Source of the DNA: Chlamydiota bacterium
Lineage (GTDB): Bacteria; Chlamydiota; Chlamydiia; Chlamydiales; Rhabdochlamydiaceae
Reading direction: 5' to 3'
Assembly: GCA_011065225.1 (NCBI GenBank)
Contig: JAAKFC010000014.1
Coordinates: 1-15,853 of the forward strand
Length of the DNA: 15,853 nucleotides
Below the pieces are notes generated by a model, which saw nothing but the letters and a program-made list of their open reading frames with translations, had not been told where the DNA came from and ran no database searches. Positions 14,378 through 15,853 of this stretch are shown one piece after another. Within the stretch, counting starts at the first letter, position 1, and every line of letters starts with the position of its first letter. The position numbers and the translations under genes were made by a program.

Positions 14378-14458
14378 TATCTCAGCACAATCTCATAGTC
14401 TAGAAAAATGCAAATTCATTGCTTTTTCGCCAAAAAAGTTGTATTTCTGAAAAGACAC

Positions 14459-15481
14459 ATGAAAAGAAAACTTATTGTCTTATTTTTTTGTTTGTGTGGA
14501 CATTTGTCTGCCTGTACAGATTTCGTAATCAAAGCTCGTGATGGAAGTCTCGTCAATGGACGATCCATGGAATTTGGCACGGATTTGCATTCAGAATTGA
14601 TCATTTTCCCCAAGGGATTGCATCAGCAGAGTACTTTGCCAAATGGCAAAAAGGGGATGTCTTGGAAGGTGAAATATGCGTATATTGGCATGAATGCTTT
14701 TGGCCTCGAATTTCTTTCAGATGGAATGAATGAAAAAGGTCTTTCCATTGGGGCATTGTGGTTTCCTGAGACAAAATATCCTTCTATAAAGGGCTCTGCA
14801 ACTGATAAAATGATTTCCCTTATGGATTTGGAGAATTGGCTATTGGGATCTTTTACTACGACCCAAGAAGTGAAAAGAGCTCTTGCTGAGGTCGAAATAT
14901 GGCCGCAAGAAATTCCTCAAATAAATGAGGTTCCTCCTTTGCACTTTGCTTTGCATGATGCCAGCGGGGCGAGTATGGTTGTCGAGTTTGTCGAGGGAAA
15001 GATGAAGATATACGATAATCATGTAGCTGTATTGACAAACTCTCCGGCATTTCCTTGGCATGTCACGAATTTACGCAATTACATCAGTCTTTCTGCAATG
15101 AATGTAGCGCCCATTGATCTTGATGGATCGGTTCTTTCTCCGACGGGGCAAGGCTCCGGGCTTTTGGGAATTCCAGGGGACTGGACTCCACCCTCACGTT
15201 TTGTCCGAATAGCTATATTCAAAAATTTTGTGAATCAAGCACAAAATGCAGAAAAAAATGCAAATCTCGCATTTCATTTACTTAATACAGTCGACATTCC
15301 TTATGGAGCAATACGCGATAAAAAGGAACAAAACTACGATTATACCCAATGGGTCATTGTCAAAGATCTCACGAATCGCAAAATCTATTGGCGTACATAT
15401 GAAGATCTCAATATTCGAGAAATAGATTTTACTGAGGCTTTGAAAAAAGCTGGCAAACAGATCAAAAAAATCCCCTTATAA
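14459..15481 (+). CDS. Choloylglycine hydrolase / penicillin V acylase family Ntn-hydrolase (340 aa)
   Basis: From the ATG at 14459 the protein has a signal peptide (KRKLIVLFFCLCGHLSA) cleaved just before Cys19, the predicted N-terminal nucleophile of this Ntn family (CTDFVIKARDGSLVNGRSMEF). Arg35 lies 16 residues after the Cys, as in bile salt hydrolases. Position +19 is Glu instead of the usual Asp. The LTNSPAFPWH motif supplies the conserved Asn194, and GDWTPPSRFVR supplies the late conserved Arg247. The family cleaves amide bonds in bile salts, penicillin V or acyl-homoserine lactones; the substrate here is unknown. An upstream in-frame ATG at 14408 gives 17 more residues that would precede the signal peptide and is less likely. 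It sits between tolQ and tolR on the opposite strand, overlapping the tolQ stop by six bases. Confidence 0.88.
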   Translation: MKRKLIVLFFCLCGHLSACTDFVIKARDGSLVNGRSMEFGTDLHSELIIFPKGLHQQSTLPNGKKGMSWKVKYAYIGMNAFGLEFLSDGMNEKGLSIGALWFPETKYPSIKGSATDKMISLMDLENWLLGSFTTTQEVKRALAEVEIWPQEIPQINEVPPLHFALHDASGASMVVEFVEGKMKIYDNHVAVLTNSPAFPWHVTNLRNYISLSAMNVAPIDLDGSVLSPTGQGSGLLGIPGDWTPPSRFVRIAIFKNFVNQAQNAEKNANLAFHLLNTVDIPYGAIRDKKEQNYDYTQWVIVKDLTNRKIYWRTYEDLNIREIDFTEALKKAGKQIKKIPL

Positions 15482-15853
15482 AGGTTTACGGTACTGCAGC
15501 TCGAGAATGGAGAGAAGCTTATAGAGAAAGTCTTCCATGTCAGAGGTGAGGTATTTGAAGGAATTACGGAGCCAGTTGTGTGAAATGAGAGCGGGGATGG
15601 CGATGAGAAGGCCGAGGACGGTAGTGGCAAGCGCAGTAGAAAGGCCCCCTAACATCTCGGTATTGGAAGAAGACCCGCCGCCGAGCATCTCGGAAAAAGT
15701 GACGAGGATCCCCCATACAGTACCGAGCAAGCCCAGAAAGGGAGCGAGCTTCTCAATTGTTGAGAGGATAAACAAATTCTTTTCTAGTTGTTTCGCTTCA
15801 GAAGAAATCGTTATGAGTACATGCGATTCGAGGAGCTCGAGATCACTGCGTGT
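15476..15853 (-). CDS. tolQ: TolQ/ExbB-family proton channel protein, 5' end outside window (partial)
   Basis: The frame is open from the right edge to a TAA at 15478-15476, giving the last 125 residues. It contains the signature LAPFLGLLGTVWGILVTFSEM in one transmembrane helix, and GLSTALATTVLGLLIAIPALISHN in the next. The latter includes the Thr/Ala-rich face that lines the proton path in MotA/TolQ/ExbB proteins. The upstream part of the window (about 1-40) is a charged cytosolic helix. The protein partners with TolR and the TolA-like protein. Its 3' end overlaps the convergent hydrolase gene by six bases. exbB is an equally valid name. Confidence 0.94.
   Translation of the reverse strand, partial: TRSDLELLESHVLITISSEAKQLEKNLFILSTIEKLAPFLGLLGTVWGILVTFSEMLGGGSSSNTEMLGGLSTALATTVLGLLIAIPALISHNWLRNSFKYLTSDMEDFLYKLLSILELQYRKPL

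Noticed and set aside
1..15853. CRISPR array, tRNA or rRNA genes, insertion sequences, integrase or prophage genes
   Set aside because: No regularly spaced repeats, no cloverleaf-like sequence and no transposase or integrase motif were found on either strand by eye.

Overview
The window looks like chromosome of a member of the Chlamydiae, probably an environmental, Chlamydia-related lineage. The main evidence is a minus-strand tol-pal block: tolQ/exbB, tolR/exbD, a TonB/TolA-like protein, tolB, pal, and a coiled-coil LysM protein. This order matches the Chlamydia trachomatis CT596-CT601 region as I remember it. Supporting signs are many TPR proteins of unknown role, a leucine-rich-repeat protein and moderate base composition with AT-rich patches. 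The species cannot be named from sequence alone, and another PVC-group bacterium is not excluded.

Layout: (1) 1-3709, minus: a 921-residue secreted TPR protein, coupled by an ATGA overlap to a membrane-anchored acidic protein that runs off the left edge. (2) 3836-4756, plus: a DMT/EamA-type permease with a clear sigma70-type promoter, divergent from region 1. (3) 4770-8770, minus: a five-gene run of OmpR-type response regulator, MFS transporter, small lipoprotein, two-TM TPR protein and small coiled-coil protein. The first three are joined by ATGA overlaps, and no histidine kinase is in view. (4) 8956-10407, plus: an AT-rich pair, a short LRR protein and an unknown membrane protein, with its own promoter and a strong terminator. 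(5) 10449-15853, minus: the Tol-Pal envelope cluster. A plus-strand choloylglycine-hydrolase/penicillin-acylase family gene (14459-15481) sits between tolQ and tolR.

The most notable observation is a 49-codon remnant at 10449-10598. It starts in an ATGA overlap with the LysM gene and carries the N-terminal signature of glutamate racemase (MurI), then loses similarity and runs into the terminator hairpin. It is best read as a murI gene removed by deletion at the end of the tol-pal operon. Chlamydiaceae are known to lack murI and are reported to use DapF as a glutamate racemase, so this may be a fossil of that loss or an independent one.

The Tol-Pal genes should work together. TolQ and TolR form the inner-membrane proton-driven motor. 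The TonB/TolA-like protein spans the periplasm, TolB and the lipoprotein Pal connect it to the outer membrane, and the LysM protein probably binds peptidoglycan in the place CpoB/YbgF takes in proteobacteria. No tRNA, rRNA, CRISPR array, insertion sequence or integrase was seen. No gene-free stretch exceeds 300 bases.
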